A stretch of 64,000 nt of DNA from Streptomyces olivochromogenes (GCF_001514115.1 NZ_KQ948458.1:352497-416496); one strand, 5' to 3'; shown: positions 33,920 through 42,792, numbered from the stretch's first letter. Notes: generated from the sequence alone by a model not told the origin. Made by a program: numbers and translations.

Positions 33920-34130
33920 GTACGTACTCCTTCGGTCTCGAGCTCCTGGAGCGCCTCGGGCTTCCTCGAGCTCTCCGCTCTCCTGGGAGATGGTTACCGA
34001 CCGTAGGATGGGCGCACAAAATCGTCAACAATCTGGCCCCGGCAGTTGGGATCCGGGTCCCGGTGGCTGCTGGCATTCTGGGGGTGTGGTCGTGGAGCGG
34101 ACGCGGGTCCGCCGGGGAGAGGAGCGTGCC

Positions 34131-34865
34131 ATGGGCGGGGCGGAACGGGAACGGGTCGGTACGGGCCCGATGGCTCCCGAGCAGATGATCGCGGAGGCGC
34201 GGAAGGCGTTCTTCGTGATGTTCGGGTTCCTGGCGCTGGTCTGGCTGGCGCAGCTCGCGAACTTCGCCGACCACTACGCACTCTCGCGGGACTACGGAGT
34301 GGTGTCCGGCGACATCGGCACGCTGCCCAACATCCTCACCGCACCCTTCCTGCACTGGAACTGGGCACACATCGAGAGCAACTCGGGACCGCTGTTCGTC
34401 TTCGGATTCCTCGCCGCCTACCGAGGGGTGGTCCGTTTCCTCGGGCTGAGCCTGCTCATCGTGGTGACCAGCGGCCTCACGGTCTGGTTCCTCGAGCAGG
34501 GCAACGTGGACACGGTCGGCGCCAGCGGCCTGATCTTCGGGTACTTCGGCTACGTCGTGGTGCGCGGGCTCTTCGACCGGCATCTGATCGACACGCTGAT
34601 CGGTGTCGTCATGGCGGCCTCCTTCGCCTACATGCTCACCGTGGCGGTGCCCGGGACGCCGGGGGTGAGCTGGCTGGGACACCTCGGCGGCCTGATCGGC
34701 GGCCTGGTCGGGGCCTGGCTCTTCCGGGACCGACGCCCCCGTCCCGCCAAGGACACCCACACCGGCGGCGGCACCGGCCCGACCACCCGCGGCGCCCTTC
34801 AGCCCCGCGCCGACAACCCACGCGCCGACCTCCACAAGGAACTCGGCGACCTGGGACTGCTCTAG
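34131..34865 (+). CDS. Rhomboid family intramembrane serine protease
   Basis: 244 residues from ATG 34131. Six membrane helices; the conserved H-W-N-W-A-H-I-x-S-N block (LHWNWAHIESNSGPL), catalytic Ser132 in GASGLIFGYFGY and catalytic His184 in WLGHLGGLIGG make a complete Ser-His dyad. Cleaves membrane proteins within the bilayer. The C-terminal 40 residues are hydrophilic. Confidence 0.92.
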   Translation: MGGAERERVGTGPMAPEQMIAEARKAFFVMFGFLALVWLAQLANFADHYALSRDYGVVSGDIGTLPNILTAPFLHWNWAHIESNSGPLFVFGFLAAYRGVVRFLGLSLLIVVTSGLTVWFLEQGNVDTVGASGLIFGYFGYVVVRGLFDRHLIDTLIGVVMAASFAYMLTVAVPGTPGVSWLGHLGGLIGGLVGAWLFRDRRPRPAKDTHTGGGTGPTTRGALQPRADNPRADLHKELGDLGLL

Positions 34866-35163
34866 ACCCCGCCCTTAGCTCTCCTCCCGGCCCGCAGAGC
34901 CCCCGCCCTCGCCTGTCTGCCCGCTGATCCGCGAGACGCCGCACACCGCTGCCCCGGACCCCGCCGTATGCGGCCTGGCTCACACCGATAGGCCCGTATT
35001 GCGCGGTGGGCTGTGGGTACGCGCCATCCGTGGGCCTCGGCGGCGCCGTCATCCCCCCTGAAGGGTACAAATCCGGCAACCTTGTCATTTGACCGTCGGG
35101 CATGTGATCGGAGGCTTCCGCGGCCTGTCCGAAAGAGAAGGACGACCCTGGAACGGGGGGCGC
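34866..35163. other. Intergenic region before acyltransferase gene
   Basis: 298 bp on the plus strand between the rhomboid and acyltransferase genes. The segment 35065-35095 is the most AT-rich part (ACAAATCC...CTTGTCATTTGAC) and the best place for a promoter, but I cannot fix boxes. No gene. Confidence 0.35.
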
Positions 35164-36375
35164 ATGACCCAGGCGGACGATCGCAGGGGACTGGCCGGCG
35201 TGGCCACGAGACAGGGGCTCGAGGGAGCGGTCGCAGAGGAAGCGCCGTTGCCGCAGCCGGCCCCCGCGCCGCGGGTGATCCCGGTCGGGCGGGGCGCCCG
35301 CGAGGACCGGCTCGCCGCGTTGGACGGGCTGCGATTCCTGGCGGCGCTGTCGGTGGTCCTCTTCCACTTCGTCGGCCAGACCCCCGGGGCGATGGTCGTC
35401 GTGTGGGGCCGCCCGTACCAGAGCACCTTCCCCGAGGCGCACGCCTACTTCGCCTTCGGACGGCTCGGCGTCGACCTGTTCTTCCTGATCAGCGGCTTTG
35501 TCATCTGCATGAGCGCGTGGGGGCGCACCCCGCGTGACTTCTTCATCTCACGCGTCACCCGTCTGTACCCGATGTACTGGATCGCGATCGTGGTGTCGGC
35601 GTGCGTCATCTACTTCGCCGACACCCCGTTCGGACACCCCAACCCCCGGGTGCTCTTCGCGAACTTCACGATGTTGCAGACCCCGCTCGGTGTCTCCAAC
35701 CTGGACCCGGTCTACTGGACACTCTGGCCGGAACTCTGCTTCTACCTCACGTTCGCGGTCGTGGTGTGGAAGGGCCTCACCCACCAGCGGGTGGTGATCT
35801 TCTGCGGGTTGTGGACGGTCGCCGCGGTGCTGGCGCCCAGTGCCCACATCCCGCTGCTCTCACTGATCGTGAATCCGACGTCCGCCCCGTACTTCATCGC
35901 GGGCATGGCCTTCTACCTCATGCACCGCTATCGGCCGACGCCGCTGTTGTGGGGGATCGTCGCCATGTCGTGGCTGCTGGCGCTGCACTTCCTGCTGGCG
36001 CCCCACGGCGGTCGCGTCAACTGGGCCACGTGGGCGCCGTGGCGCGGCTGGCTGATCCTCGTGACCACGGTGTTCTTCCTGGTGATGGGCGCCATCGCGC
36101 TCGGCGGGACCCGTCGGATCCGCTGGCGCGGACTGACCGTCGCGGGTGCGATGACCTTCCCGCTGTACCTGTTGCACGACACGATCGGAATGACCGTCGC
36201 CCACCACTACGGCGACAGGATCGGCCCCTTGGCGCTGGTCGTGGCCACGGTGACCGCTCTGATCGTCCTGTCGTACGTCGTGCACCGCTTCGTCGAGCGG
36301 CCGATCGCGCTGGCCATGCGGCGCTCGCTGAACACGGCCGCGTTCGACATGCAGCCTCCGACATCGCGCTCTTGA
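35164..36375 (+). CDS. Acyltransferase 3 family membrane protein (OafA/YrhL-like)
   Basis: 403 residues from ATG 35164 (the frame is open from 35089, but GGGGGGC lies before 35164). Ten membrane helices with the family landmarks: LAALDGLRFLAALSVVLFHF with the catalytic His, RLGVDLFFLISGFVI, and SRVTRLYPMYW. Transfers acyl groups to a sugar or lipid at the membrane. Target unknown. Confidence 0.92.
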   Translation: MTQADDRRGLAGVATRQGLEGAVAEEAPLPQPAPAPRVIPVGRGAREDRLAALDGLRFLAALSVVLFHFVGQTPGAMVVVWGRPYQSTFPEAHAYFAFGRLGVDLFFLISGFVICMSAWGRTPRDFFISRVTRLYPMYWIAIVVSACVIYFADTPFGHPNPRVLFANFTMLQTPLGVSNLDPVYWTLWPELCFYLTFAVVVWKGLTHQRVVIFCGLWTVAAVLAPSAHIPLLSLIVNPTSAPYFIAGMAFYLMHRYRPTPLLWGIVAMSWLLALHFLLAPHGGRVNWATWAPWRGWLILVTTVFFLVMGAIALGGTRRIRWRGLTVAGAMTFPLYLLHDTIGMTVAHHYGDRIGPLALVVATVTALIVLSYVVHRFVERPIALAMRRSLNTAAFDMQPPTSRS

Positions 36376-36594
36376 CGGGTGCCGGTACGACGGCGCCCCC
36401 AGGTGATCGCCCGGTGCCCGCCCGGCGAGTCCGCGTGCCGTGAACGTGCAGGCCAAGCAGGCTGTTCGCGCCGCAGGTGCTGTTTGGGTAAAGGGTTCGG
36501 CATCGACAGTTCAATGCTCTTGTCCTGTGCATGTCTCACTCGATGAGATGCACGGAGACCACTTCGTGCAACTCAGGACCACCCAGGGGGATTC

Positions 36595-37983
36595 ATGTAC
36601 ATATCCCGTACCGGGCGCGGCGTCGCGGCTTCCACGGCCGCCACCGCCGCCCTCGCCGTCGCCGCGCTGGCGACCGCTCCGCTGGCCGGCGTCACCACCG
36701 CCGCGCCCGCCGCCGTACCGCACACCAAGGCCGTCCCGGCCATCGCCGGGCACACCCTCGTCCGCGACGTGGCCAGCCCGCTCTCCAGCGAGCAGTGCCA
36801 GGCCAAGTGGCACATCGCCTGTTACAACCCGCTCCAGTACCGCACCGCGTACAACCTCAACGCGCTGTACCGGAAGGGCATCACGGGCAAGGGGCGCACC
36901 ATCGTCATCGTCGACTCGTACGGCTCCCCGACCGTCCAGCACGATCTCGACGTCTACAGCAAGCAGTTCGGCCTGCGCAGCACCAAGGTCAACGTGGTCA
37001 AGTGGGGCAAGGTTCCCGTCTTCGATCCCAAGAACGCCGACATGACCGGCTGGGCGGGCGAGACCACCCTGGACGTCGAGATGGCCCACGCCGTGGCGCC
37101 GGACGCCAAGATCGTCCTGGTGGAGACGGCGGTCGCCGAGACCGAGGGCACCACCGGTCTGCCGGAGATGATGGACGCCGAGAAGCACCTGATCGACCAT
37201 GGCGTCGGCGACGTCATCAGCCAGAGCTTCGGCGCCACCGAGGACACCTTCCCCGGTTTCGGCAAGGGCGACTTCTCCAGCATCAAGAAGCTGCGCTACG
37301 CCTTCGAGGCCGCGAACCGCAAGCACGTGACCGTCCTCGCCTCCTCGGGTGACGGCGGCGCCACCGACCTGAAGGCGGACGGCAAGACCTACTACGACAA
37401 GCGCGTCAACTCCTGGCCCTCCTCGGACCCGTTGGTCACCTCCATCGGCGGCACCCAGCTCCACCTGAACGACAAGGGTCAGCGCGTCAAGCCCGACAGC
37501 GTCTACAACGACTACGGCTCGGGCGGCGGCGGCCAGTCCCACGTCTTCTCCCGCCCGGCCTTCCAGAACGGCGTGAAGAACGTCGTCGGCGCCCGCCGCG
37601 GCACCCCGGACGTGTCGCTGGCCGCCGCGGTCAACGGCGGTGCCTGGATCTACTCCAGCTTCGACCCGACCGCCACCGGCTGGGACGTCACCGGCGGCAC
37701 CAGCGAGGCCAGTCCGCTCTTCTCGGGCATCGTCGCCCTCGCCGACCAGGCGGCCGGCCACCGGGTGGGCAACATCAACGAGGCGCTGTACGCCCTCTCC
37801 AAGCGTTCCGCCCACCACGACAAGAGCGCCGGCGTCGTCGACGTCAACGACGGTACGAACAACACCTACGAAGGCGTCACCGGCTACAAGGCCGTCAACG
37901 GCTACGACATGGCCACCGGCGTGGGAACCGTCGACGCCCTCCGCTTCGTGCCCGCACTCGCCCGAGCCAGCCACCGCGGCTGA
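36595..37983 (+). CDS. S53 family peptidase (sedolisin), secreted
   Basis: 462 residues. Signal peptide 1 to about 37. Catalytic E156 and D160 in ETTLDVEMAHAVAP and nucleophile S370 in TGGTSEASPLFSG; the Ca-binding C-terminal loop (VDVNDGTN, GYDMATGVGT) is present. An acid-acting serine protease without the large N-terminal pro-domain of the fungal ones, as in other compact actinobacterial sedolisins. Confidence 0.93.
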   Translation: MYISRTGRGVAASTAATAALAVAALATAPLAGVTTAAPAAVPHTKAVPAIAGHTLVRDVASPLSSEQCQAKWHIACYNPLQYRTAYNLNALYRKGITGKGRTIVIVDSYGSPTVQHDLDVYSKQFGLRSTKVNVVKWGKVPVFDPKNADMTGWAGETTLDVEMAHAVAPDAKIVLVETAVAETEGTTGLPEMMDAEKHLIDHGVGDVISQSFGATEDTFPGFGKGDFSSIKKLRYAFEAANRKHVTVLASSGDGGATDLKADGKTYYDKRVNSWPSSDPLVTSIGGTQLHLNDKGQRVKPDSVYNDYGSGGGGQSHVFSRPAFQNGVKNVVGARRGTPDVSLAAAVNGGAWIYSSFDPTATGWDVTGGTSEASPLFSGIVALADQAAGHRVGNINEALYALSKRSAHHDKSAGVVDVNDGTNNTYEGVTGYKAVNGYDMATGVGTVDALRFVPALARASHRG

Positions 37984-38367
37984 GTCGCCCCTGCGGGTTG
38001 GCTCCCGAGAGTTTCCCCTGAGAGTTGCCCCTGAGACGGCCCGGGTTTCCGCACCCGGGCCGTCCGTCTGTTTATCTGCAGAAATCAAGTCGGTGGATTC
38101 ATGCCGCGAGGAACGAAATAATCGAAATCGTCGGCAGACTGATTCATGCCGGCTTGCACATATCCTCCATCAGTGTGCCGTCATCTTCCTCGATTAGCGT
38201 GTTGGACAAAACGGCCACGGTCACCCTTGTTACTGTGCGGGCCTCAAGGGCTGTCCATACAAGGGCTGTCCATGCAGGGGCTGTCCATAAAAGATGTCAC
38301 GCGCCGGCCTGCGGACAGATTCGCCTTTGTCGAATACTGGCGCAGTCCGGTCGAGAGGAAACGGACC
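37984..38367. promoter_or_regulatory. AT-richer leader region of FAD oxidase with 15-bp repeats
   Basis: 384 bp without a gene. 38080-38240 is distinctly AT-richer than the window average and is the probable promoter area. Three 15-bp units at 38246-38260, 38261-38275 and 38276-38290 share (A/A)AGGGCTGTCCAT. They end 77 bp before the start codon. Could be an operator array or a duplication. Confidence 0.5.
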
Positions 38368-39864
38368 ATGCACGATTATTCTCGTCGCGGCCTGCTCAAG
38401 GCGACGGCGGCCGCGGGCGCCGGCGCGGTGGTTCTCCCGGGTGTCGCGGCCGCGGAAGCCCCGGGCGCGAGTGCCGCGATCGCAGGGGCCGAGGACGCGA
38501 AATGCAAGCCGGCGAAGCTGACCGGCCGCATCGTCCGTCCCGCGGATCCCGGGTACGCGGATGCGAGCCTCGGCTGGGACGAGCTCTTCGCTCACTATCC
38601 GCTGGTCATCGTCTACGCCCAGAACACCCAGGACGTGGTCAACGCCCTCACGTGGGCGCGGCAGAACAACGTCGCGCTGCGGGTGCGGAGCGGCGGCCAC
38701 AGCCTTGAGGGCTGGTCGAACGTGGACAACGGCATCGTGATCGACGTCAGCGAGTTGAAGTCGGTCCACATCGACACCGCCACTCGTACCGCGGTCCTCG
38801 GCGCCGGGCTCAACCAGTTGGAAGGGGTGACCGCACTCGCGAAGAAGGACCTCGCGGTGACGACCGGAACGGAGGGCACCGTAGGCCTGTCCGGTGCGAC
38901 GCTCGGCGGCGGCCTCGGCTTCCTCGTCCGCTACCTCGGCATGGCCTGCGACAGCCTGACGGGGGCTGAGGTCGTCGTGCCGTCGGGTGCCGACTGCGCC
39001 AAGGTGATCAAGGCGGATCTGAAGAACAACTCGGACCTGCTCTGGGCGCTCCGCGGAGCGGGAAACGGCAACTTCGGCATCGTCACCTCACTCACCTATA
39101 AGGCGTCTCCACTGAAGAGCGTCGCCTATCTGCAGGCGACATGGGAAGGCATCGGGGACCTTCATGGGGTCTTCGACGCATGGCAGCGTACGGCGCTGTT
39201 CGCCGACAAGCGCCTCGGAACCCAGCTCGAGATCCACAGAAACCAGACCCTGCTGTTCGGTGTTCTCGCGGAAGGGTCGGCGGAAGAGGTGAAGGCGCTG
39301 CTGGCTCCGATCCTTTCGGTCGGCAGTCCCAGTGTCTCGGTACAGGTCGGCAACTGGGGCGACGTATACGCGGGATTCCAGATTCCGACCAGCGCCGAGC
39401 CAGGGAGCTGGAAGTTCTTCTCGCAGTTCTCCAGCAAACCGTTCCCGAAGAAGGCGATCAGTATTGTCGCCTCATTCATGCGAGACGCCCCCACGGACGA
39501 CAGCAACTTCTTCACCCAGGCCTTCGGCGGGGCGGTGCGGAAGGAGCCCCGCGGCGGCTCGTCGTTCCCGCACCGCGACACGCTTTTCTATTCCGAGCAA
39601 GGCGCCGGCTGGGGGCCTCGTACAGGACAACCAGGCGTCTGCGACCCACTCACCCCGCAGGCCCAGGCCTGGATCGCCGAGTTCAGCCAGGCGATGCGGC
39701 CTTACGTGGACGGCGCCTACGTCAACGTGCCGAACATCGGAATGCAGGACTGGGAGACCGCCTACTGGGGGTCCAACTTCGACCGGCTGCGCAAGATCAA
39801 GGCGAAGTACGACCCCCGCAACGTCTTCCAGTACGAGCAGAGCATCCCGCCCGCGTTCTGCTGA
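38368..39864 (+). CDS. FAD-binding oxidoreductase (BBE-like), Tat-exported
   Basis: 498 residues from ATG 38368 (GAGGA 8 bp upstream). The N-terminus has a strict twin-arginine motif (SRRGLLKATAAAGAG). FAD-binding domain: H111 in RSGGHSLEGWS is the residue that links FAD covalently, and GATLGGGLGFLVRYLGMACDSLTGAEVV is the second FAD motif. The position that carries the cysteinyl link in bicovalent members is L-S here, so the link is probably through His only. The berberine-bridge C-terminus ends DPRNVFQYEQSIPP. Oxidises a sugar or secondary metabolite outside the cytoplasm. Confidence 0.92.
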   Translation: MHDYSRRGLLKATAAAGAGAVVLPGVAAAEAPGASAAIAGAEDAKCKPAKLTGRIVRPADPGYADASLGWDELFAHYPLVIVYAQNTQDVVNALTWARQNNVALRVRSGGHSLEGWSNVDNGIVIDVSELKSVHIDTATRTAVLGAGLNQLEGVTALAKKDLAVTTGTEGTVGLSGATLGGGLGFLVRYLGMACDSLTGAEVVVPSGADCAKVIKADLKNNSDLLWALRGAGNGNFGIVTSLTYKASPLKSVAYLQATWEGIGDLHGVFDAWQRTALFADKRLGTQLEIHRNQTLLFGVLAEGSAEEVKALLAPILSVGSPSVSVQVGNWGDVYAGFQIPTSAEPGSWKFFSQFSSKPFPKKAISIVASFMRDAPTDDSNFFTQAFGGAVRKEPRGGSSFPHRDTLFYSEQGAGWGPRTGQPGVCDPLTPQAQAWIAEFSQAMRPYVDGAYVNVPNIGMQDWETAYWGSNFDRLRKIKAKYDPRNVFQYEQSIPPAFC

Positions 39865-39917
39865 CCGAACCGACGCGAAGGGCCGGCCCGGGAGGAAACC
39901 CCTCCCGGGCCGGCCTC

Positions 39918-39933
39918 TATGACGATCGTTATA
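39918..39933. promoter_or_regulatory. TetR-type operator A
   Basis: TATGACGATCGTTATA, a 16-bp palindrome with one mismatched pair, 45 bp before the tautomerase-like start. Same consensus as three further sites (TATAACG-N2-CGTTATA). Confidence 0.7.
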
Positions 39934-39951
39934 GTGCGGGTGGAGTCCCGT

Positions 39952-39967
39952 TATGACGAACGTTATA
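39952..39967. promoter_or_regulatory. TetR-type operator B
   Basis: TATGACGAACGTTATA, 34 bp from operator A centre to centre and overlapping the ribosome binding site AGGAGG. Binding here would block both transcription and translation start. Confidence 0.7.
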
Positions 39968-39977
39968 GGAGGTGGTC

Positions 39978-40466
39978 GTGACCATCATCACCGTGAACTC
40001 ACCCACGGGGCGTCTGGGCCTGGAGCAGCGCCGCACGCTGGCCGAGACGCTGACGGACGCGGTGCTCGTGCCCGAGGTCGGCCGGTTCGCGCCGGCCGCG
40101 CGAGTCGGTTTCCAGGTGCACTTCGTGGAGCGCGAGCCGGACATGATGGCCATCGGCGGCCGTCTGTTGGCGGACGCCGGTCAGGGGCTCGACGTCATGG
40201 TGATCGACGTGGCGGTCATGGACGGGGACTGGCGCCGGGAGGTCCGGGCCGAGGTCGTCGAGCGCGTCCTGGCCGCGATGGCCGAAGGCTGCGGCCTGTC
40301 GAAGCCGTCGCCGGCCTGGTGGGTCAACTTCCGGGTCATCGACGAGGGCAGCTGGGGCTCCAGCGGCGGCGTCCTCTCCGTCCTCTCCCTCCTCGGCAGC
40401 GGCGTGTTCACCGAGGAGAAGATCAAGGCGATCCGCGCGGCGGTCGGGGCCTCGGACAGGTCCTAG
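39978..40466 (+). CDS. Tautomerase-superfamily-like protein lacking Pro-2
   Basis: 162 residues from GTG 39978 (AGGAGG 5 bp upstream). The opening MTIITVNSPTGRLGLEQRR has the beta-strand-helix pattern of 4-oxalocrotonate tautomerase proteins, and a second half begins near LDVMVIDVAV. The N-terminal catalytic Pro after Met is Thr here. Controlled by operators A and B. The neighbour at 41265 is a true Pro-bearing relative. Family assignment is moderate. Confidence 0.6.
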   Translation: MTIITVNSPTGRLGLEQRRTLAETLTDAVLVPEVGRFAPAARVGFQVHFVEREPDMMAIGGRLLADAGQGLDVMVIDVAVMDGDWRREVRAEVVERVLAAMAEGCGLSKPSPAWWVNFRVIDEGSWGSSGGVLSVLSLLGSGVFTEEKIKAIRAAVGASDRS

Positions 40467-40528
40467 GGGCCGTCAGTGCCCAGGGCCTGTCCGGGCAGGC
40501 ATCCTGAATCTCCGGACCGGGACGCCTG

Positions 40529-41119
40529 TCACGCCGGCCCGTCGAGCGCGCCGAGGATCAGGGCTTCGAGTTGCCGTGCGACCTGGTCCAGGGGCTCCAT
40601 GGTGCGCTTGGCGCGGCACATGGCGATGGCGCCCTCGACGGATGCCACGATGAGGGTCGCGAGCCCAGGAGCCTGGTCGGGGGCGGCGCCGTGCTCGCGC
40701 AGCGCCTCGGCGAGCAACTGCTCCCAGCGGTCGAACGCCTCGGCGGTGGCGACGAGGGCGGGCGGGGTCTCGTCGGCCGGCGGCTCCTCGACGGCGACGG
40801 CCAGCACGGGGCATCCCGCGCGGAAGTCGCTCGCGAGGACGATGCCGCGCCACAGTGCGAGGAAGGCGTGCAGCCCGGCGACCGGGCCCGCGTCCAGCTC
40901 CTTGCGCAGTACGCGGGCGACTGCCGCATCCGCGTACTGCACCGCCTCGGTGGCCAGTTGCTGCTTGCCCTCGGGGAAGTAGTGGTACGTCGAGCCGAGT
41001 GGCGCTTCGGCGTGTTTGGCCAGGTCGCGGATGCTGGTGCCGTTCAGGCCGCGTCTGCTGATCATGTCGGCCGCACCGGCCACGATGCGCTCGCGTGACG
41101 GTGCGCTGGGTTTGGCCAA
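40529..41119 (-). CDS. TetR/AcrR family transcriptional regulator
   Basis: 196 residues from TTG 41119 (GGGAG 7 bp upstream). Helix-turn-helix at about residues 8-55 (ERIVAGAADMISRRG, TSIRDLAKHAEAPLGSTYHYFPEGKQQL), followed by a TetR_C domain of the LmrA/YxaF kind (RAGCPVLAVAVEEPP). The four matching palindromes on both sides of the gene are its probable binding sites. Confidence 0.92.
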   Translation of the reverse strand: MAKPSAPSRERIVAGAADMISRRGLNGTSIRDLAKHAEAPLGSTYHYFPEGKQQLATEAVQYADAAVARVLRKELDAGPVAGLHAFLALWRGIVLASDFRAGCPVLAVAVEEPPADETPPALVATAEAFDRWEQLLAEALREHGAAPDQAPGLATLIVASVEGAIAMCRAKRTMEPLDQVARQLEALILGALDGPA

Positions 41120-41137
41120 GACCGTGCTCCCTCTGGT

Positions 41138-41153
41138 TATAACGCTCGTCTTA
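41138..41153. promoter_or_regulatory. TetR-type operator C
   Basis: TATAACGCTCGTCTTA, 13 of 16 positions match the consensus. Lies 19 bp before the TetR start, inferred autoregulation site. Confidence 0.6.
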
Positions 41154-41172
41154 GTCTAGCGTGGCCTCCGGT

Positions 41173-41188
41173 TATAACGAGTGTTATA
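41173..41188. promoter_or_regulatory. TetR-type operator D
   Basis: TATAACGAGTGTTATA, perfect 6-bp arms TATAAC/GTTATA. Placed between the TetR promoter and the divergent tautomerase gene at 41265. Confidence 0.65.
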
Positions 41189-41214
41189 GACGGTTCGCGA
41201 TCCGCTGATGGATG

Positions 41215-41250
41215 GTGCGTAAGGCCCACATGGATTGTGCCTAAGACCCA
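41215..41250. promoter_or_regulatory. 22-bp-period direct repeat before tautomerase gene
   Basis: GTGCGTAAGGCCCA (41215-41228) and GTGCCTAAGACCCA (41237-41250) match at 12 of 14 positions, exactly two DNA turns apart, just before the ribosome binding site AGGGAGA. Might be a second regulator's site. Confidence 0.4.
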
Positions 41251-41264
41251 AGGGAGACTTCGTC

Positions 41265-41705
41265 ATGCCGCTGATCCGACTCACCGTTCCGGCCGGTTCG
41301 CTCACCGAGGAGGGACGCGAGAGCGTCCGGAGCGACCTCGCCGCCGTACTGCTGCGCTGGGAGGGAGCCCCCGACACGGCGTTCTTCCGGGCCCAGGCGT
41401 GGAGCTACCTGGTCGAGCTGCCCGCAGGGGCGCAGACCACCGCCGAGGACGACGAACCCCGCTTCCTCGTGGACGTCACGGTTCCGCAGGGTGCCCTGTC
41501 CGAACGACGCAAGGCCGGACTGGTCGAGGACGCCACCAGGACCGTGCTCGAGGCCGCCGGGCTCTCCCGGGCGGAAGCGCTGCGGGTGTGGGTGCTGGTG
41601 CACGAGCAGCCCGACGGCACCTGGGGCGCCGGCGGCTCGGTCATCCGCCACGCCGACCTGGTGGCACTGGCCCGGGAGCACCGGGGGCAGCGCGCCGACG
41701 CGTGA
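41265..41705 (+). CDS. Tautomerase family protein, tandem-domain
   Basis: 146 residues from ATG 41265 (AGGGAGA 7 bp upstream). Begins MPLIRLTVPAGSLTEEGRE, with the catalytic N-terminal Pro; a second tautomerase-like half starts at RFLVDVTVPQGALSERRKAGLVEDATRTVLEAAG. Such fused forms catalyse keto-enol tautomerisation or related dehalogenation and hydration steps. Divergent from the TetR gene and probably under its control. Confidence 0.8.
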   Translation: MPLIRLTVPAGSLTEEGRESVRSDLAAVLLRWEGAPDTAFFRAQAWSYLVELPAGAQTTAEDDEPRFLVDVTVPQGALSERRKAGLVEDATRTVLEAAGLSRAEALRVWVLVHEQPDGTWGAGGSVIRHADLVALAREHRGQRADA

Positions 41706-41732
41706 ACCGACGTACGTCGTCCCCTGGTTCAT

Positions 41733-41777
41733 CACCTGCGGCACCTGCGGCACCTGCGGCATCTGCGGCATCTGCCG
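41733..41777. repeat. Five tandem 9-bp units CA(C/T)CTGC(G/C)G
   Basis: Five head-to-tail copies of CACCTGCGG/CATCTGCGG, 28 bp after the tautomerase stop and before the decarboxylase remnant. May mark the junction of a past deletion. Confidence 0.75.
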
Positions 41778-41806
41778 CTCCGAGTGAACGACTCGTACGC
41801 CGTACG

Positions 41807-42683
41807 CCGCTCACCAACGCGCACTCGCCCGCGATCCTCGTCGACATCGACGCGGACCGCTTCGACGTGACCGGCGAACTGATGTCGCTGGCGGGCAGGA
41901 TGCAACTGCCGATCGCCGCCGTCAACACCGTCAAGGGGCTCATCGACGAGACCAGCCCGGGAACTGCTCCGCCGGGTCGCCGGCAAGGCTCCGGTCAGGG
42001 CCTCCGGACAGTCCCGGCAGCCGCAGGCCGAGACGCCGCGGGAGCCGAGTGCGGGCGTGATGTACGGCCCGCTCACCCAGGCGGCGTACTGGAGCATGGT
42101 GCAGGGCTTCATCCGCGAGGGCGACGTACTCGTCGCCGAGGACGGCACCTCCGAGGCAGGCTGCCGGGGGCTGCAACTTCCCTCGAAGTGCTCCATCGTC
42201 ACCCAGGCCGTCTGGGGCTCGATCGGCTACAGCGTGGGATCGGTCCTCGGCACACTTCTGGCCGCCCCGGAGCGGCGGCACCTGCTCTTCGTGGGTGACG
42301 GGTCCTTCCAGCTCACGGCGCAGGAGGTCTCCTCGATGCTCCGGCACGACCTCAAGCCCATCATCTTTCTGATCGACAACGGCGGCTATACGGTCGAGCG
42401 CACCATCTGTGGCAAGCAGGGGCAGTTCAACGACGTCGCCAACTGGGCCTATGCCGAGCTGCCGAAGGTCCTGCACCCGGGGACGACCGCCCGGACCTTC
42501 GTCGTGAGGACGCCGGCCGAACTGAAGGAGGCGCTGGCGGCCCCGCACGACAACATGATCTTCATCGAGGCGGTCATGGACAAGTACGACGCCCCACAGC
42601 TCGTCATCGACTCGGGCCACGGAATGGCGGAGCTCGACTACGGCCCCCGCGGCCCCCAGCACCGGCCCGGTGTCCAGCTCTGA
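41807..42683 (+). pseudogene. Pyruvate/indolepyruvate decarboxylase remnant
   Basis: Pieces of a ThDP-dependent decarboxylase. From 41807 one frame gives the central domain (LTNAHSPAILVDIDADRFDV, IAAVNTVKGLIDETSPG). At about 41955 it stops matching and another frame carries on with ELLRRVAGKAP and then, from 42057, the ThDP domain (YWSMVQGFIREGDVLVAEDG, FVGDGSFQLTAQEV, IDNGGYTVER). The N-terminal domain of about 180 residues is absent and some 90 central residues are deleted out of frame. It cannot make an active enzyme; the 208-residue ThDP part might still be translated from GTG 42057. Confidence 0.7.
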
Positions 42684-42792
42684 CAGGGATCGCTTCGAAA
42701 TGCCGACGGAGTGCCGTGGTGCCAGGCTGAGAGGTCCCACGCCGCTCCGGGAGCTCGGCTGACCGGATGGCCTGCCCCCCAAGGAGACCGAC

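Noticed and set aside
38146..38367. In-frame upstream extension of the FAD oxidase containing QGLSI repeats
   Set aside because: The twin-arginine signal and ribosome binding site place the start at 38368; a Tat signal 75 residues into a protein would not work.
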